A stretch of DNA of 64,000 nucleotides from Thiosocius teredinicola (GCF_002009425.1 NZ_CP019936.1:4017297-4081296), one strand, 5' to 3'. Numbered from the stretch's first letter, positions 32,105 to 42,056 are shown. The notes: generated from the sequence alone by a model not told the origin. Numbers and translations: made by a program.

Positions 32105-32131
32105 CTAGCAGTCGAAAAATCAGAGTGCTAA
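32105..32131 (+). promoter_or_regulatory. CIRCE operator (HrcA site) 2 upstream of rpoH
   Basis: CTAGCAGTC, nine bases, then GAGTGCTAA. The right half is perfect, the left has two mismatches. It lies 33 bp (centre to centre) after the first site, in the predicted rpoH leader, which suggests cooperative HrcA binding over the promoter and start region. Confidence 0.72.
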
Positions 32132-32166
32132 ATTCAGGCTAGGAAGAGGATTTGGGTAACAGACCT

Positions 32167-33018
32167 ATGAGCAATCAACTTGCGATACCGATGACGCTAC
32201 CGACCGGCAATATGGATGCCTATATCGGGGCGGCTTTTCAACTGCCGATGTTGTCGGCGGAGGAAGAGCACGATCTCGCTGTGCGCCTGCGCGACCAACA
32301 GGATCTGGACGCCGCGCGCCAATTGGTCATGTCACACCTGCGTTTCGTCGTACGCATTGCCCGCGGCTACAACGGCTATGGCCTGCCGCAGAACGATCTT
32401 ATCCAGGAAGGTACGGTCGGCCTGATGAAGGCCGTGCGGCGCTTCGACCCGGACATGGGCGTACGCCTCGTGTCGTTCGCCGTGCACTGGATCAAGGCCG
32501 AGATCCACGAATACATCCTGCGCAACTGGCGCATCGTCAAAGTGGCGACGACCAAAGCGCAGCGCAAGCTGTTCTTCAATCTGCGCAGTGCGAAGAAGCG
32601 TCTCGGATGGTTCTCGCAACAGGAAGTCAACCAAGTCGCCGAGGATCTTGGGGTTAAACCCGAAACCGTGGTTGAAATGGAGTCGCGCCTGTTGAACTAC
32701 GATGTCGCGTTCGATGGCGCAGATGCCGACGATGACGACAGCACCAGCTTTGCACCGGCCGCCTACCTGCCCGACCTGCGGCACGAGCCGTCGATCATGC
32801 TCGAAGATGCGGATAGCGCCGAATCGGAGCGCGATGGCCTGTATTCAGCGCTCGAATCGCTGGACGACCGCAGTCGCGACATCCTGCAGCGCCGCTGGCT
32901 GAACGAAAGCAAAGAGACGTTGCACGAGCTGGCGGATGAGTACGGCGTGTCGGCCGAACGTATTCGTCAGATCGAGGCGGCCGCAATGAAGAAGCTGCGC
33001 AGCAAACTCGCCGCCTGA
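32167..33018 (+). CDS. rpoH: RNA polymerase sigma factor RpoH (sigma-32)
   Basis: A 283-residue heat-shock sigma factor. It begins like the family ([21 protein letters not shown]), has region 2 ([25 protein letters not shown] and [20 protein letters not shown]), the sigma-32 signature [14 protein letters not shown], and region 4 helix-turn-helix ([25 protein letters not shown]). It directs transcription of chaperone and protease genes. ATG 32167 fits homologues; a TTG just upstream has poor spacing. Two CIRCE operators and a sigma-E-like promoter lie before it, and a strong terminator follows. Confidence 0.97.
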   Translation: MSNQLAIPMTLPTGNMDAYIGAAFQLPMLSAEEEHDLAVRLRDQQDLDAARQLVMSHLRFVVRIARGYNGYGLPQNDLIQEGTVGLMKAVRRFDPDMGVRLVSFAVHWIKAEIHEYILRNWRIVKVATTKAQRKLFFNLRSAKKRLGWFSQQEVNQVAEDLGVKPETVVEMESRLLNYDVAFDGADADDDDSTSFAPAAYLPDLRHEPSIMLEDADSAESERDGLYSALESLDDRSRDILQRRWLNESKETLHELADEYGVSAERIRQIEAAAMKKLRSKLAA

Positions 33019-33045
33019 TCGGCCAAGACCAAAACCCCAACAAAC

Positions 33046-33072
33046 AAACGCCCGCAGCCTGCGGGCGTTTTC
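33046..33072 (+). terminator. Intrinsic terminator of rpoH
   Basis: AAACGCCCGCA and TGCGGGCGTTT form an 11-bp stem around a GCC loop (33057-33059), followed by Ts. Confidence 0.95.
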
Positions 33073-33091
33073 ATCTGTGCCGAGGGGAAAC

Positions 33092-33184
33092 TCAGCCGGC
33101 GAGAATGACCGAAAAGAAACTCAACCAGGCCATCACGATCAAGGCGATGACGACGGTCATGGCGAAATTGTCAAAGCTGAACAC
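33092..33184 (-). CDS. 30-residue single-helix membrane protein downstream of ccoS
   Basis: A short gene of 30 codons. It starts at GTG with an AAGGAGAG site 6 bases upstream and reads MFSFDNFAMTVVIALIV then a hydrophobic MAWLSFFSVILAG end, which gives one membrane helix. It lies 37 bases after the ccoS stop on the same strand, so is likely made with the cbb3 maturation genes. It is too short for most gene callers. Tiny single-helix proteins such as CcoM are known cbb3 accessory subunits, but I cannot assign this one to that family. Experimental proof is lacking. Confidence 0.65.
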   Translation of the reverse strand: MFSFDNFAMTVVIALIVMAWLSFFSVILAG

Positions 33185-33221
33185 TGGATCTCTCCTTCAT
33201 TTGTAGCGTTGTCATTTCCCC

Positions 33222-33455
33222 TCATTCCCCTTTTTTGTCTACCGGCTCGTCATCCGACGCTTCGGCCGGATTTTCGAGCTGTTTCGTTTTTTTTGCATTG
33301 CCCGGAATCTTCGGGTCATCGTCATCCATCAGGATGCGATGCGCCGGACCTTCCAGGTCATCATATTGTCCGGTGCGCACCGTCCACAGAAAGAACACGA
33401 TCGCTACCGCCATGAGGCCCACGGCAAGTGGGATGAGCAGGTACAGAATCGTCAT
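33222..33455 (-). CDS. ccoS: cbb3-type cytochrome oxidase assembly protein CcoS
   Basis: A 77-residue protein with one N-terminal helix (ILYLLIPLAVGLMAVAIVFFLW) followed by RTGQYDDLEGPAHRILMDDD, which is the CcoS signature, and a charged C-terminal tail longer than usual. CcoS is required to load cofactors, probably copper and heme b, into CcoN of the cbb3 oxidase. It starts 4 bases after the ccoI stop and closes the ccoGHIS unit before the small membrane protein. Confidence 0.95.
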   Translation of the reverse strand: MTILYLLIPLAVGLMAVAIVFFLWTVRTGQYDDLEGPAHRILMDDDDPKIPGNAKKTKQLENPAEASDDEPVDKKGE

Positions 33456-33459
33456 CTTT

Positions 33460-35868
33460 CTAGTCGGCCTTCAATCTGAGCGCGTTGAATACCACCACCA
33501 ACGAGCTGAACGACATCCCGATGGCAGCCATCCACGGCGCCACCATTCCGGCGGCAGCCAGCGGCACGGCGGCAATATTATACAGAATTGCCCACGCCAG
33601 ATTCTGTTTAATGACCGTCCGCGTCGCGCGCGCCTTGCGAACCCCGTCGGGAAGCGCGCTCAGCCGCTCCGACAGCACCACCATGTCGGCGCTTGCATGC
33701 GCCAGCTGCGCACCCTGCCCCATTGCAATCGACACGTCGGCACCAGCCAGCACCGGGGCATCGTTGACCCCATCGCCGACCATCGCCACCCGGTGTCCTG
33801 CGGCCTGCAGCTCGCGCACCCGGTCGAGCTTGCCGTCCGGACGCATACCGGCAGATGCTTCGCTGACGCCCAATTGATCGGCGACGCGCTTGACCGCGCC
33901 GGCGACGTCGCCACTCAATATCTCTACCTGGAGGCCCAGTTCTTTCAGGCGCTGGATCGCCACATCGGCATCCGGGCGTAACTCGTCGCGCAGTTCAAAC
34001 CGCGCCAGAATGCCCTGCTCGTCACCCAGGTAGACCTCGGTACCGAACCCGTCGCCCGGTAGCGGCACAGCCGAGTTGCTCAATTCAGCAACATAGGCGG
34101 CATTGCCGATTCGATAACGGCGGGATTCGATTACACCCTGCATACCGTGCCCGGGAAGATTGGTCAGGTCGGTCGGTCGCAACTTGTGACTGGCGCGCGA
34201 TACCAGGGCCTTGCCAACCGGGTGCTCCGAACCACTCTCCAGGGCCGCGGCCAGATCCAGCGCTCGGGTACGATCGATGCCACGGTCGTTCAACAGCTCG
34301 ACCTCGGCAAGCTGAAGGATGCCGCGGGTCAGCGTGCCGGTCTTGTCGAACAGGATATGGGTTGCCTGCGCCAGGCCCTCCAGGGCGTGACCGCGGGTGG
34401 TCAGCAGTCCCAGCCGGGTCAACGCCCCCGACGCCGCGGTAATCGCGGTCGGTGTCGCCAGCGATAGCGCGCAGGGACAGGTCACGACCAATACCGACAG
34501 CGTGATCGCGAACGCGTGCTCCGGGGCGTGGAAATACCAGAAGGTCGCCACCAGCGTCGCGACGATCAGCAAGACGCCGACGAACCAACCGGCAACGCGA
34601 TCGGCGAGCCGCGCGACGCTCGGCTTTTCCGCCTGCGCGCGATCGAGCAGGCGAACGATCGCCGATACCAGCGTGTCTTCCCCAACCTTTTCGACCTTTA
34701 GCAGCAGCGGGCTTTCGACATTGACACTGCCGCCCACCAGCTCGTCGCCCACCTGGCGCGGACGCGGCAGGCTCTCGCCGGTAAGCAGCGACTCGTCGAC
34801 CGAGCTACGACCGTCGATGACATTGCCATCGGCCGGAATGGTTTCGCCGGGACGCACCAGCACACGATCACCCGGGGCCAGCTCGGAAACGGCGACCACG
34901 ACCTCTTCGTCAGCATCGTTCAGCCGCGTGGTGGTCGCCGGCAGCAGTTTGACCAACTCTTCGGCGGCCTCGCCGGCGCGGTGACGTGCACCCATCTCGA
35001 GGTAGCGGCTGGCCAGCAGGAAAAACGCGAACATGCAGACCGAGTCGAAGTAGACCTCGCTGCCACCGAATACCGTCGACCAGACACTGGCAGTGAAGGC
35101 GCCGCCGATCGCCAGCGACACCGGCACTTCCATGCTCAATTGACGCCGCCGCAGATCGCGCCACGCGGTGCGGAAAAAACCGGCTGCCGAATACGCCACC
35201 ACCGGCAAGGTAAGCAGCAGACTGACCCAGCGCATGAACACGCGCAAGTCCGCTTCCATGCCACTGTAGTCGCCGGCATACATCGCGATCGCCAGCATCA
35301 TGACCTGCATGGCACCCAGGCCGGCTACTGCAAGACGCCGCAGCGCAGCGGATTTCTCTTTCTTGTTGACCGCTTCCTGGCGACCGGGATCGAAAGGATG
35401 GGCGACGTAACCGATCTCGGTGATCGCCTTGAGGATGTCCGACAGGTGGATCTTGCTGTCGTCCCAGCGCACGCGTGCGCGGTGGGTGCTGTAATTGACG
35501 GCGAAGTCGACAACACCGGGTAGCGCGTTCACATGGCGCTCGTTCAGCCACACGCAGGCAGCACAGGTAATGCCTTCGAGGATCAGGGAGGCGGTCTTGA
35601 CCGACGCGTCGTCGATCTCGACGAAACTCTGCTGCAATGCCGGCTGGTCGTACAGGTCAAAACGCTGCAGCGCCTCGGGGACCAGGTCTTCCGGTCGACG
35701 CGAAGGTGACTCGCGGTGCTTGTAGAAAGACGTCAGGCCACCATCGACGATGGCCTGCGCAACGGCCTGGCAGCCGTGGCAACACATCTCATGCGACTCG
35801 CCATCGATTGTGACCTTGTAGTCGGCCCCGTCGGGCACCGGCAGACCACAGTGATAACAATCGGCCAT
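33460..35868 (-). CDS. ccoI: Copper-translocating P-type ATPase CcoI
   Basis: An 802-residue P1B-type ATPase. The N-terminus has a CYHCGLPVP zinc/copper motif and CCHGCQAV, then a heavy-metal domain with [11 protein letters not shown] near 100. The core has the conserved [11 protein letters not shown] (CPC membrane metal site), the DKTGTLTRG phosphorylation site and [12 protein letters not shown]. It exports copper to the periplasm for the cbb3 oxidase active site. The ATG gives a start matching homologues; a longer reading frame extends over the upstream gene. ccoS follows directly. Confidence 0.96.
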   Translation of the reverse strand: MADCYHCGLPVPDGADYKVTIDGESHEMCCHGCQAVAQAIVDGGLTSFYKHRESPSRRPEDLVPEALQRFDLYDQPALQQSFVEIDDASVKTASLILEGITCAACVWLNERHVNALPGVVDFAVNYSTHRARVRWDDSKIHLSDILKAITEIGYVAHPFDPGRQEAVNKKEKSAALRRLAVAGLGAMQVMMLAIAMYAGDYSGMEADLRVFMRWVSLLLTLPVVAYSAAGFFRTAWRDLRRRQLSMEVPVSLAIGGAFTASVWSTVFGGSEVYFDSVCMFAFFLLASRYLEMGARHRAGEAAEELVKLLPATTTRLNDADEEVVVAVSELAPGDRVLVRPGETIPADGNVIDGRSSVDESLLTGESLPRPRQVGDELVGGSVNVESPLLLKVEKVGEDTLVSAIVRLLDRAQAEKPSVARLADRVAGWFVGVLLIVATLVATFWYFHAPEHAFAITLSVLVVTCPCALSLATPTAITAASGALTRLGLLTTRGHALEGLAQATHILFDKTGTLTRGILQLAEVELLNDRGIDRTRALDLAAALESGSEHPVGKALVSRASHKLRPTDLTNLPGHGMQGVIESRRYRIGNAAYVAELSNSAVPLPGDGFGTEVYLGDEQGILARFELRDELRPDADVAIQRLKELGLQVEILSGDVAGAVKRVADQLGVSEASAGMRPDGKLDRVRELQAAGHRVAMVGDGVNDAPVLAGADVSIAMGQGAQLAHASADMVVLSERLSALPDGVRKARATRTVIKQNLAWAILYNIAAVPLAAAGMVAPWMAAIGMSFSSLVVVFNALRLKAD

Positions 35869-35882
35869 CGACGCCACCCGGT

Positions 35883-36692
35883 TCAACCGTGGCCTGCGGC
35901 GCCGCCCACCAGGGTCTCCGCCCGGATTTCGTGCAGGTCTTCGCCGCGTCGCACTTGCAACACCAGGTCCCACAATCCCTGCAGCGGCATTTTCAGATCG
36001 ACCCGGTATTCGCCGGGACCGGTTTCGTGCATCTCGAATTCGAAGTCATCACGGCTGTTCGACGCCCGCAGGAATCGACCGGAAACGTCGGCCCCGCTGA
36101 TTGGGGAGCCCTGCTTGTCGGCAACGGTCACCATGAAGGTTGCATTCTGCCCGACGACGGGTTTGTACAACCACCCCTTTCTCACCTGCCAGCCGCGCTG
36201 GTGCTGCTCCTCGACCTGGCGCAGATACGCGTTGTACTGCGCCTCTTTCTCTTGGAAATCGTGAGACACCGTGCCGGGAAAACGCGAGTCGACCACCTCC
36301 GCCTCTTCCGGCTCCGGCAGGATCCTGGCGAACAGGCCGGTGATGCCGCGCTCGGCCACACCCAGAAAAATCACGTTGGTGATGATGACCATCACGAAGA
36401 ATCCGACGATCAGTGCCGGTGCCCAGTGCCAGCCGCGCCCGACGCGGCTGCCGATCATGCCCAGGCCGTAGGCGGTGGTCAGGTAGATCGCCAGATGAAT
36501 GGCGAAGATGTCGGCACCCGGCCACGTCAGGATCGCCCACGGCACATAGGCAAGCACCACCAGCAGACCGATCGCCATGGCCGAGGCCTTGCCGTCGAGG
36601 CGGAACACGCGGTGCAGCAAAATGTACAGCAACACCTCGCCGAGCACGCCACCGCCGATCGTGGCCAACATCATTGAGGCGGACATCGTCAT
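35883..36692 (-). CDS. ccoH: FixH/CcoH-type protein with extended membrane N-terminus
   Basis: A 269-residue protein in the ccoH position between ccoG and ccoI, whose C-terminal half fits FixH: a helix ([21 protein letters not shown]) then a periplasmic domain with [17 protein letters not shown] and [22 protein letters not shown]. Ordinary CcoH is about 160 residues. Here roughly 90 extra N-terminal residues add three helices ([54 protein letters not shown]). CcoH helps assemble and stabilise cbb3. The start overlaps the ccoG stop (ATGA). Confidence 0.87.
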   Translation of the reverse strand: MTMSASMMLATIGGGVLGEVLLYILLHRVFRLDGKASAMAIGLLVVLAYVPWAILTWPGADIFAIHLAIYLTTAYGLGMIGSRVGRGWHWAPALIVGFFVMVIITNVIFLGVAERGITGLFARILPEPEEAEVVDSRFPGTVSHDFQEKEAQYNAYLRQVEEQHQRGWQVRKGWLYKPVVGQNATFMVTVADKQGSPISGADVSGRFLRASNSRDDFEFEMHETGPGEYRVDLKMPLQGLWDLVLQVRRGEDLHEIRAETLVGGAAGHG

Positions 36693-38113
36693 TTTTCGGG
36701 TACGTAGAACACGCTTTGCGCTTTGAACGGCTGCAGCTCGGGTGCGTTCTGCGGCTCGACAATCAGATAGAAGGGATGGCTGTGGCCATCGAATTCCTTC
36801 GGCATCGCACGCACCTTGGCTGCCAATCTCAGGCGCTGTTCGGGTCGCAGGCTGATCTCGGTGAACTGGCCGAAATCGAGATCCGCTCCCTCGGGCAGAC
36901 CTTCCGCGCGGAATCGCAGGGTCAACGTCTTGTTGGTCTTGTTGTTGAGTTTGACCTCATAGCTGTTCTGGATTCGGCCATCCGACAGGCGCACGTAGAT
37001 CGGCTGACGCTCCTGTGCCACCGTCATGTCGAACGGCACCTGATGCGACACGCTCCAGCCCAACAGACCGATCGCCACCACCAGCACGGCGGCATAACCG
37101 ATCACCTTCGGACGCAGCCAGCGCGCCTGCACGCCGGTGTCTTCTTTGCGCTGCGACGTGTAGCCCACCAGGCCGCGCTCCCAGCCCATCGAATCCATGA
37201 TGGTGTCGCAGGCATCGACGCACAGGGCGCAGGAGATGCATTGGATCTGCAGACCGTTACGGATGTCGATACCGGTCGGACAGACCTGCACGCAATAGCC
37301 GCAGTCGATGCAATCGCCGACGCCCGCCTCGGTGCGCGCTTCCTTGGTCTTGAGCGTCTTGCCGAGCTTCGAGCGCCCTTTATCACCTTCACCACGCTGG
37401 GCGTCGTACGACACGATCAAGGTGTCCTTGTCGAACATCACCGCCTGAAAGCGCGCATAGGGGCACATGTAGGTGCATACCTGTTCGCGCGCGATACCCG
37501 CCATGACATAGGTGGTTGTGGTGAGGAACAGCGTCGTGGCGTAAGCGGCAAACGGTGCCTGACCGGTGAAGAACTGCTGGACCAGCTCTGGCGCGTTGCC
37601 CCAGTAGAGCACAAAGGTAAGCCCGGTCATGAAGGCCACCAGCAGCCACAGCAGATGAGTGAGGCCCAGCTTCACGATCTTGGCCGGCCCCCAAGGCGCC
37701 TTCGCGAGTCGGATACGCGCCGGCCGTTCGCCCTGCACCAGGCGTTCGATCAGGATATAGACGTCGGTCCACAACGTCTGAAAACAGAAGTATCCGCAGA
37801 ACACGCGCCCCGCCAGACCAGTCACGAAGAACAGCAGGTAGGCAGCGATCATCAGCAGGCCGGCCAGCCAGAAGATGTCCTGCGGGTGGACGACGAGATC
37901 GAACAGATAGAACTTGCGCCCGACCAGGTCGAACAGCACAGCCTGGTCACCACCGGCCTCACGCTCCCAGTGCAGCCATGGCAGCAGGAAGTAGACACCA
38001 TAGGCCAATGCCAGTACGCCCCATTTCAGGCGACGAAAACGGCCGCTGACCGAACGCGGATAGATATGGGTACGCGCGGCGTAGAGATCGGATTGGTTGT
38101 CGCTGTCGTTCAT
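36689..38113 (-). CDS. ccoG: Cytochrome c oxidase accessory protein CcoG (FixG/RdxA)
   Basis: A 474-residue membrane iron-sulfur protein with five or six helices, two [4Fe-4S] motifs in the cytosolic loop (CIDCGYCVQVCPTGID and CISCALCVDACD, near 270-310) and a C-terminal Ig-like periplasmic domain (QNSYEVKLNNKTNKTLTLRF). CcoG is thought to reduce copper for CcoI. It starts after a terminator that separates it from ccoP, so probably has its own promoter in the 110 bases before it, though I see no clear boxes or FNR site there. Confidence 0.95.
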   Translation of the reverse strand: MNDSDNQSDLYAARTHIYPRSVSGRFRRLKWGVLALAYGVYFLLPWLHWEREAGGDQAVLFDLVGRKFYLFDLVVHPQDIFWLAGLLMIAAYLLFFVTGLAGRVFCGYFCFQTLWTDVYILIERLVQGERPARIRLAKAPWGPAKIVKLGLTHLLWLLVAFMTGLTFVLYWGNAPELVQQFFTGQAPFAAYATTLFLTTTTYVMAGIAREQVCTYMCPYARFQAVMFDKDTLIVSYDAQRGEGDKGRSKLGKTLKTKEARTEAGVGDCIDCGYCVQVCPTGIDIRNGLQIQCISCALCVDACDTIMDSMGWERGLVGYTSQRKEDTGVQARWLRPKVIGYAAVLVVAIGLLGWSVSHQVPFDMTVAQERQPIYVRLSDGRIQNSYEVKLNNKTNKTLTLRFRAEGLPEGADLDFGQFTEISLRPEQRLRLAAKVRAMPKEFDGHSHPFYLIVEPQNAPELQPFKAQSVFYVPEK

Positions 38114-38224
38114 CGGGTGTGCTCGGTTATCGCGCGTTCAACGCTGTACTACAGTTTTTTGCGCACGCGAAACTGCCTCAAAAACCCCACTGCCGCCATG
38201 ACAAACGTCACTCTCCACAACCAG

Positions 38225-38248
38225 AAAAAGGCCGCGAACGGCCTTTTT
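38225..38248 (-). terminator. Intrinsic terminator after ccoNOQP
   Basis: AAAAAGGCCG and CGGCCTTTTT form a 10-bp perfect stem with a CGAA tetraloop; T runs occur on both strands. It ends the ccoNOQP message 23 bases after the ccoP stop and separates it from ccoG. Confidence 0.95.
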
Positions 38249-38270
38249 CAAGATCACCCGAATTGAACGA

Positions 38271-39185
38271 TCAGCCACCAAGGCTGTTCACATAGGCGGT
38301 CAGTAGCTTGATCTCGGTATCGTCCAGACGACCGCTCCATGCCGGCATTTGGCGCTGAATGCCACCACGGATCACTTTCTTGACTGCTTCGAGTTTGCCG
38401 GCATCATCCACGGCACCAGGCACATCGGCGACCGTCCAGATCTGATCGGTCAGATTGGCTGCACCCTGCGAATGCATACCCTTGCCCGACTCGGTATGAC
38501 AGTAGTAGCAGCCACCTTCTTTGCCCTGGAAGATCGCTTTACCGGCTTCCGCCTTGGCCATATCAGCGCTGGAGCCAGACAGGCTCAACACGTAGCTGGC
38601 GACCTGCTCAACCTGCTCATCGCTCAGCACCTCGCCGAACGCTGGCATGAAGCCGTTGCGGCCAGCGCGGATGGTCTGCTCGATCTGCTCCGTGCTACCA
38701 CCCCACAGCCAGGCGTCGTCGCCGAGGTTGGGGTACAGGCCCAACTTGAGCGGCGCACCACCAATGCCGTGACAAGCCGCGCAGTTGTCCGCAAACAATA
38801 CCTTGGCGGTTGAACGCATGAAGCCGGACATCTCCGGGTCGGATTCGATCTGCGCATACGAAGCGGCAGCCACCTTCTTCATGTATTCCTGCTGTTTGAG
38901 CGTCTCGCTGCCGGTCTGCATCTCTTCGATCAGCTCGGCGCGCGTGTTCCAGTGCGTGGTCACCTCTTCGCCGTTGGCTTGGTAGGTGACCGAACCGATA
39001 CCCTTGGTGAAGGAGCTGGCGATCGGCCAGGCCGGATACCAGATCCAGTAGATCACGGCGAACACGACGGTCGCGTAGAACGTCCACAACCACCAGCGCG
39101 GCAGCGGGTTGTTGAATTCCTGCAGGTCACCGTCCCAGGCATGGCCAGTGGTCTGTACAGCTTTACCTTGGTTTTGATCAGCCAT
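38271..39185 (-). CDS. ccoP: cbb3-type cytochrome c oxidase subunit CcoP (diheme)
   Basis: A 304-residue membrane-anchored cytochrome. One helix near the N-terminus (WWLWTFYATVVFAVIYWIWYPAW) is followed by two cytochrome c domains with CAACHG near 135 and CYYCHT near 225, each with later methionine ligands (e.g. GFMPAFG, QRQMPAW). It passes electrons from soluble cytochrome to CcoO and CcoN. The ATG overlaps the ccoQ stop by 8 bases. Confidence 0.96.
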   Translation of the reverse strand: MADQNQGKAVQTTGHAWDGDLQEFNNPLPRWWLWTFYATVVFAVIYWIWYPAWPIASSFTKGIGSVTYQANGEEVTTHWNTRAELIEEMQTGSETLKQQEYMKKVAAASYAQIESDPEMSGFMRSTAKVLFADNCAACHGIGGAPLKLGLYPNLGDDAWLWGGSTEQIEQTIRAGRNGFMPAFGEVLSDEQVEQVASYVLSLSGSSADMAKAEAGKAIFQGKEGGCYYCHTESGKGMHSQGAANLTDQIWTVADVPGAVDDAGKLEAVKKVIRGGIQRQMPAWSGRLDDTEIKLLTAYVNSLGG

Positions 39186-39375
39186 TGTCTGAATCCTTAT
39201 CTCTTTTGTCGCCCGCCTCGTCATCGTCGAGGAAGGGGATGTTCTTGTACGACTCGAGGCGCTTGGCGCGCTTCTTACCGGTGAACACGTAGATCAGAAT
39301 GCCGACGAAGGTCACGAAGAAAATCACCAGCGCCAACGGCTTGGTGTTTTCCATCTGCGACAACCATTCGAGCAT
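39178..39375 (-). CDS. ccoQ: cbb3-type cytochrome c oxidase subunit CcoQ
   Basis: A 65-residue single-helix protein: a short N-terminus (EWLSQMENTK), a helix (PLALVIFFVTFVGILIYVF) and a charged tail (TGKKRAKRLESYKNIPFLDDD) typical of CcoQ, here with an acidic end. CcoQ stabilises the interaction of CcoP with the CcoNO core. It lies between ccoO and ccoP, as usual. Confidence 0.93.
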   Translation of the reverse strand: MLEWLSQMENTKPLALVIFFVTFVGILIYVFTGKKRAKRLESYKNIPFLDDDEAGDKRDKDSDNG

Positions 39376-39415
39376 CTGACGTATCCCCTAACCGACCGAC
39401 GAGGTCACGTGATAA

Positions 39416-40156
39416 TCAACGAAATTCCGCGAAGTAGCCTTCGTCGTACTTGGTGAAATCGACCATGGTGCCGAGCACCTGCAGGTAGGCCACCAAGGCA
39501 TCCATCTCGGTCAGGCGGCTGCGGTCGCCGTCCCAGTTTTCGGCCTGGGCCTGCTTCAGCAGGTTGATTTCAGCACGATGGATGTCGAGATTCTCAGCGA
39601 CCTCTTCACCAAACTGTTCGACGTTCGCCTTGTACTCTTCTTCGGTATCCGAGTACGGCACGCCGACGGCCTTCAGCGCACGCATGCGATCACCGACATC
39701 GGCGTAATCGAGCTCGTTCTGCAACAGCCAGGGATAGCTCGGCATGATCGAGGTATCGACGACGTCGCGCGGATTATTCAGATGCTGGGTGTGCCAGGCA
39801 TTCGAATACTTGCGACCAACGCGCGCCAGATCGGGACCGGTACGCTTCGAACCCCATTGAAAGGGATGGTCGTACTGCGACTCTGCTGCCAAAGAATAGT
39901 GGCCATAACGCATGTCTTCGTCACGGAACGGACGGATCATCTGCGAATGGCAGGTATAGCAGCCCTCGCGCACATAGATGTCGCGACCGCGCTGTTCCAG
40001 CGGGGTGTAGGGACGCACCCCTTCAACCTTCTCGATCGTGTCCTTGATGTAGAACAGCGGCACGATTTCGACCAGGCCACCGATCGAGATCGCGATCAGG
40101 GTCAGCACGGTCATCAGACCGGCATTGATTTCAATACTTTCGTGAGTGAGTTTCAT
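39416..40156 (-). CDS. ccoO: cbb3-type cytochrome c oxidase subunit CcoO (monoheme)
   Basis: A 246-residue cytochrome subunit with an N-terminal helix ([22 protein letters not shown]) and a single heme c site [16 protein letters not shown] near residue 69-84. Other family stretches are [31 protein letters not shown] and [20 protein letters not shown], which carries the methionine ligand. It hands electrons from CcoP to CcoN. It starts 13 bases after ccoN. Confidence 0.97.
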   Translation of the reverse strand: MKLTHESIEINAGLMTVLTLIAISIGGLVEIVPLFYIKDTIEKVEGVRPYTPLEQRGRDIYVREGCYTCHSQMIRPFRDEDMRYGHYSLAAESQYDHPFQWGSKRTGPDLARVGRKYSNAWHTQHLNNPRDVVDTSIMPSYPWLLQNELDYADVGDRMRALKAVGVPYSDTEEEYKANVEQFGEEVAENLDIHRAEINLLKQAQAENWDGDRSRLTEMDALVAYLQVLGTMVDFTKYDEGYFAEFR

Positions 40157-40169
40157 TAGTTACAGCCCC

Positions 40170-41630
40170 TTACACGCCGGCCTTGGCCATCTTGGCGGCA
40201 ATCTTCGCCTCCAATGCAGCCTGTTCCTGTTTGCCGGCACGGATGGTCATGGCGACGTTGAGCACCATGATCAAAACACCGGACACGAAGAACACGCCGC
40301 CCAACATACGTACTACCAGCGGCCAATGCATGAACTGCACCGATTCGATGAAGGTGTACGCGAGGTTGCCGTACTCATCGAAGGCACGCAGCATCAGGCC
40401 CTGGCCGATACCCGACACCCACATCGATGCGATGTACAGCACGATACCGATGGTCGCCAGCCAGAAATGCACGTACACCAGCTTGGTGCTGTACAGACGG
40501 GTTTCATACAGGCGCGGAATCAGGTGATAGAACGAACCGAACGAGATCATCGCCACCCAGCCCAATGCGCCGGAATGCACGTGACCAACGGTCCAGTCGG
40601 TGTAATGCGACAGGGCGTTGACGCTCTTCAGCGACATCATCGGACCTTCGAAGGTCGACATGCCGTAGAACGACAAGGCAGTGATCAGGAACAGCATGAT
40701 CGGGTCGGTACGCAGCTTTTCCCAGGCACCGGACAAGGTCATGATGCCGTTGATCATGCCGCCCCACGAAGGCAACAGCAGCAGGATCGAGAACGCAGCC
40801 GCCAGCGACGACGTCCAGTCAGGCAGTGCGGTCCAGTGCAGATGGTGACCACCGACCCACATGTACATAAACGACAGTGCCCAGAAGTGCACGATCGACA
40901 GACGGTATGAATAGATCGGACGACCCGCCTGCTTCGGTACGAAGTAGTACATCATGCCGAGGAAGGCAGCCGTCAGGAAGAAGCCAACCGCGTTGTGTCC
41001 GTACCACCATTGGGTCATGGCGTCCTGTACGCCCGAGAACAGGCTGTAGGAGTACGGGCTGAAGAAGCTGACCGGCACCGCGAGGTTGTTGAAGATGTGC
41101 AGCAATGCGGTCGCCAGGATGAACGCGAGGTAGAACCAGTTCGCCACGTAGATGTGCGGCTGTGAACGACGACGCAGGGTACCGAGGAAGACGATCGCAT
41201 ACATCACCCAGGTCACGGTGATGAGCAGATCGATGTACCACGGAAATTCGGCGTACTCGCGGCCTTGGGTGATGCCGTTGACGTAGCCGATGACGCCGAG
41301 CAACACGGAAAGCTGCCAGCCCCAGAAGGTCATATTGGCCATCACATCGCTGAACAGGCGCGCCTGGCTGGTGCGCTGAACGACGTAATAAGAAGTTGCA
41401 AACAACGCGCTGCCACCGAAACCGAAGATGACCAGCGTGGTGTGTACCGGACGCAGACGACCGAAGGTGATCTCGGCGGTGTCGAAATTCAGGAAGGGAA
41501 ATGCCAATTCAGCGGCGATGTAGGTACCCGCGGTCATGCCAAGCAGACCCCAGACAAGCGCCATAATGGCGAACTTCTTGACGATGTCGTAGTTGTACTG
41601 CGTTGTTGCAGCAGCGGTAGATTGCACCAT
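40170..41630 (-). CDS. ccoN: cbb3-type cytochrome c oxidase subunit I CcoN
   Basis: A 486-residue heme-copper catalytic subunit with about 12 helices. Metal-ligand motifs are [14 protein letters not shown] (low-spin heme His), [14 protein letters not shown] (CuB His), [13 protein letters not shown] (CuB His pair) and [13 protein letters not shown] (high-spin and low-spin heme ligands). It reduces O2 to water with very high affinity, so serves microaerobic growth. The ATG has an AGAGGTG ribosome site; 44 upstream codons would lie in the promoter region. Promoter candidate at 41852-41880. Confidence 0.98.
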   Translation of the reverse strand: MVQSTAAATTQYNYDIVKKFAIMALVWGLLGMTAGTYIAAELAFPFLNFDTAEITFGRLRPVHTTLVIFGFGGSALFATSYYVVQRTSQARLFSDVMANMTFWGWQLSVLLGVIGYVNGITQGREYAEFPWYIDLLITVTWVMYAIVFLGTLRRRSQPHIYVANWFYLAFILATALLHIFNNLAVPVSFFSPYSYSLFSGVQDAMTQWWYGHNAVGFFLTAAFLGMMYYFVPKQAGRPIYSYRLSIVHFWALSFMYMWVGGHHLHWTALPDWTSSLAAAFSILLLLPSWGGMINGIMTLSGAWEKLRTDPIMLFLITALSFYGMSTFEGPMMSLKSVNALSHYTDWTVGHVHSGALGWVAMISFGSFYHLIPRLYETRLYSTKLVYVHFWLATIGIVLYIASMWVSGIGQGLMLRAFDEYGNLAYTFIESVQFMHWPLVVRMLGGVFFVSGVLIMVLNVAMTIRAGKQEQAALEAKIAAKMAKAGV

Positions 41631-41851
41631 GTTTACACCTCTGGCTGACCCAAAACCAACACGCTGCCCGGTACCGCCCTTGCGTCCAAGCGACCAACGT
41701 GAAGCGACAATATTGACGTTAACCCTTGCGAATCGCGCGACCTTCGGAACCTGCAGCCGCAAACTTGGTCTCTATCAGCGAACCTACCGATAGAGCGCCG
41801 TTGTCGACGACAGCGCGACATTCTGAGGACGAGCAATCCCGAAGCGGCCGG

Positions 41852-41880
41852 ATAGTAGCCGACGGCAGAATATTAGTCAA
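41852..41880 (-). promoter_or_regulatory. Sigma-70 promoter candidate for ccoNOQP
   Basis: On the minus strand TTGACT (plus coordinates 41875-41880) and TACTAT (41852-41857) are exactly 17 bases apart. The predicted start near 41845 would give a leader of about 215 bases before ccoN, which is long. Confidence 0.4.
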
Positions 41881-41892
41881 TTCTTATGGTAG

Positions 41893-41918
41893 TGCGCGCC
41901 GCAAAACCATGGCGCGCA
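41893..41918 (-). terminator. Possible terminator hairpin after ctaB
   Basis: TGCGCGCC (41893-41900) pairs with GGCGCGCA (41911-41918) around a 10-base loop. No U run follows, so it is only a candidate for ending the heme A / caa3 transcript. Confidence 0.35.
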
Positions 41919-42056
41919 AGCTTAGAGGAAAAGTGGCGATCTGTCCGTTGCGAAGCCCAATACAAAATATGGGCAGATGGCCCTATGTAACACCGGGTTG
42001 TTCGCCGCTATGCCAATCGCGACGCAGTGCGTGACAGCTTGGGACGGAAACCGCCG

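Larger units (their letters stand above)
41631..42056. other. 426-base intergenic region between ctaB and ccoN
   Basis: The longest stretch without a gene. It should carry the ccoN promoter on the minus strand (separate entry) and the end of the leftward ctaB transcript (a GC hairpin at 41893-41918). No FNR/ANR box (TTGAT-N4-ATCAA) is visible, which is unusual for a cbb3 operon. Short ORFs here have no ribosome site or recognisable product. Confidence 0.6.

Noticed and set aside
33215-33240. T-rich stretch near the ccoS stop as a terminator
   Set aside because: The run of Ts is not preceded by a hairpin on either strand, and the small membrane protein gene follows in the same direction.
36413-38266. 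Long plus-strand open frame of 617 codons antisense to ccoG
   Set aside because: Composition is arginine/histidine-rich shadow coding opposite a well-recognised ccoG gene; no domains visible.
41631-42056. FNR/ANR box upstream of ccoN
   Set aside because: I looked for TTGAT-N4-ATCAA on both strands; only TTGAC-like fragments without the second half are present.
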